A stretch of 6,875 nt of DNA from Actinomycetota bacterium (GTDB lineage Bacteria > Actinomycetota > Thermoleophilia > UBA2241): assembly GCA_003164655.1 (NCBI GenBank), contig PLTW01000154.1, forward strand, positions 429 through 7,303. The letters run 5' to 3'. Below are positions 6,462 to 6,875 of this stretch, in pieces; within the stretch, counting starts at the first letter, position 1, and each line of letters begins with the position of its first letter. The notes beneath the pieces were generated by a model. It was not told the origin of the DNA. It saw nothing but the letters and a program-made list of their open reading frames with translations, and did not search any database. The position numbers were made by a program, and so were the translations under genes.

Positions 6462-6875
6462 TCAGGCGACCGGTCGCGGAAAGAAGATGGGCGCCTGCGG
6501 TCGCTCGCGGCCGGCAAAGTCGTCCAGCACGAGCTCGATGAGCGGCGGGTCGACTTCGCCGCCGCCGAGCCCGACGATATAACCCTGAAGCAGCACGTCG
6601 GGCCGCTCCCGCAAGCTGGTCGCGATCTCGGCCCACATGATGCCGCCCGACCCCGGCGAGTGGTCCCGATCGAGCACGGCCACGCGCCGCGCCGCGCCGA
6701 TCGCCCGAGCGAGCTCGTCTCTGAGGAATGGGCGAAAGAGCTTGAGCTGCACGAGCCCGATCTTCTCGCCGGCGCGGCGGCGGGCCTCGACGACACGGCG
6801 CAGCGTGCTCACCGTGGTGCCCGCGGCGACGAGCACCGTGTCGGCGTCGGCGGTGTGCTCCGCCTCGAAGGCGCC
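6462..6875 (-). CDS. porA: 2-oxoacid (pyruvate):ferredoxin oxidoreductase, alpha subunit, C-terminal 137 residues (5' end outside window)
   Basis: C-terminal part of the alpha subunit partnering the beta subunit encoded 2 bases downstream. The frame is open to the window edge. The piece has the transketolase C-terminal-like fold of PorA: TVLVAAGTTVSTLRRVVE (residues 14-31 of the fragment), then GEKIGLVQLKLFRPF, then RRVAVLDRDHSPGSGGIMWAE, the usual AVLDRD-SPG-GG stretch, and a final GYIVGLGGGEVDPPLIE matching the GLGGRDV-like end of PorA proteins. The full subunit is usually 380-400 residues, so about two thirds lie beyond the right edge, where gamma and delta (ferredoxin-like) subunit genes would be expected further upstream. 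The stop is TGA at 6464-6462. The alpha-beta order is that of the archaeal-type four-subunit operon. Substrate class is as uncertain as for beta. Confidence 0.88.
   Translation of the reverse strand, partial: GAFEAEHTADADTVLVAAGTTVSTLRRVVEARRRAGEKIGLVQLKLFRPFLRDELARAIGAARRVAVLDRDHSPGSGGIMWAEIATSLRERPDVLLQGYIVGLGGGEVDPPLIELVLDDFAGRERPQAPIFFPRPVA

Noticed and set aside
5347..6582. A 411-codon plus-strand frame opposite porB and the gap
   Set aside because: It is antisense to conserved PorB and PorA sequence, with a translation of Arg/Gly-rich low complexity.

Overview
The window is a very GC-rich bacterial chromosome segment in which every supportable gene lies on the minus strand. Read in the direction of transcription (high to low coordinates) the order is: the end of a 2-oxoacid:ferredoxin oxidoreductase alpha subunit gene (porA-like, cut by the right edge), its beta subunit gene (porB-like), a secreted zinc peptidase of family M28, a 14-helix drug exporter of the DHA2 major facilitator family, a TetR-family repressor, and the start of an aldo/keto reductase gene (cut by the left edge). 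High GC, two GTG starts in the exporter-repressor pair and a repressor C-terminal type that is common in actinobacteria suggest an actinomycete-like organism. A four-subunit-type pyruvate or 2-oxoacid:ferredoxin oxidoreductase suggests anaerobic or facultative metabolism, so an anaerobic actinobacterial lineage is a reasonable guess. The sequence alone does not prove this.

Layout. 6875-5545 is the tail of the oxidoreductase operon: the alpha stop and the beta GTG start are 2 bases apart, so translation is probably coupled. A gap of 100 bases (5445-5544) holds a GC-rich hairpin and a strong ribosome binding site for the peptidase. The peptidase (5444-3378) has a signal peptide, a PA insert, an apparently intact di-zinc M28 site and a helical C-terminal region of about 200 residues. 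The 274-base gap 3104-3377 is the most structured non-coding DNA here: a 20-bp-stem terminator-like hairpin behind the peptidase gene, nested inverted repeats, a candidate promoter, and two perfect palindromes (14 and 16 bp) in front of the exporter gene. The exporter (3103-1397) and the repressor (1400-672) overlap by 3 bases in a GTGA arrangement and look like one self-regulated efflux operon. The 14-bp palindrome beside the candidate -10 element is the best operator candidate. The 111-base gap before the aldo/keto reductase gene contains a piece that resembles the 3' end of a tRNA gene, probably a decayed remnant.

How the parts work together. The exporter and TetR protein form a standard inducible drug or metabolite efflux module. 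The oxidoreductase interconverts a 2-oxoacid plus CoA with the acyl-CoA and CO2, using ferredoxin. The peptidase would act outside the cytoplasm on peptides. The aldo/keto reductase is a cytosolic NADPH-dependent carbonyl reductase of unknown substrate. I see no CRISPR array, transposase, phage gene, complete tRNA or rRNA gene, and no clear sign of a new multi-gene system. The points most worth a second look are the regulatory DNA at 3104-3377, the tRNA-like fragment at 636-671 and the uncharacterised C-terminal region of the peptidase.
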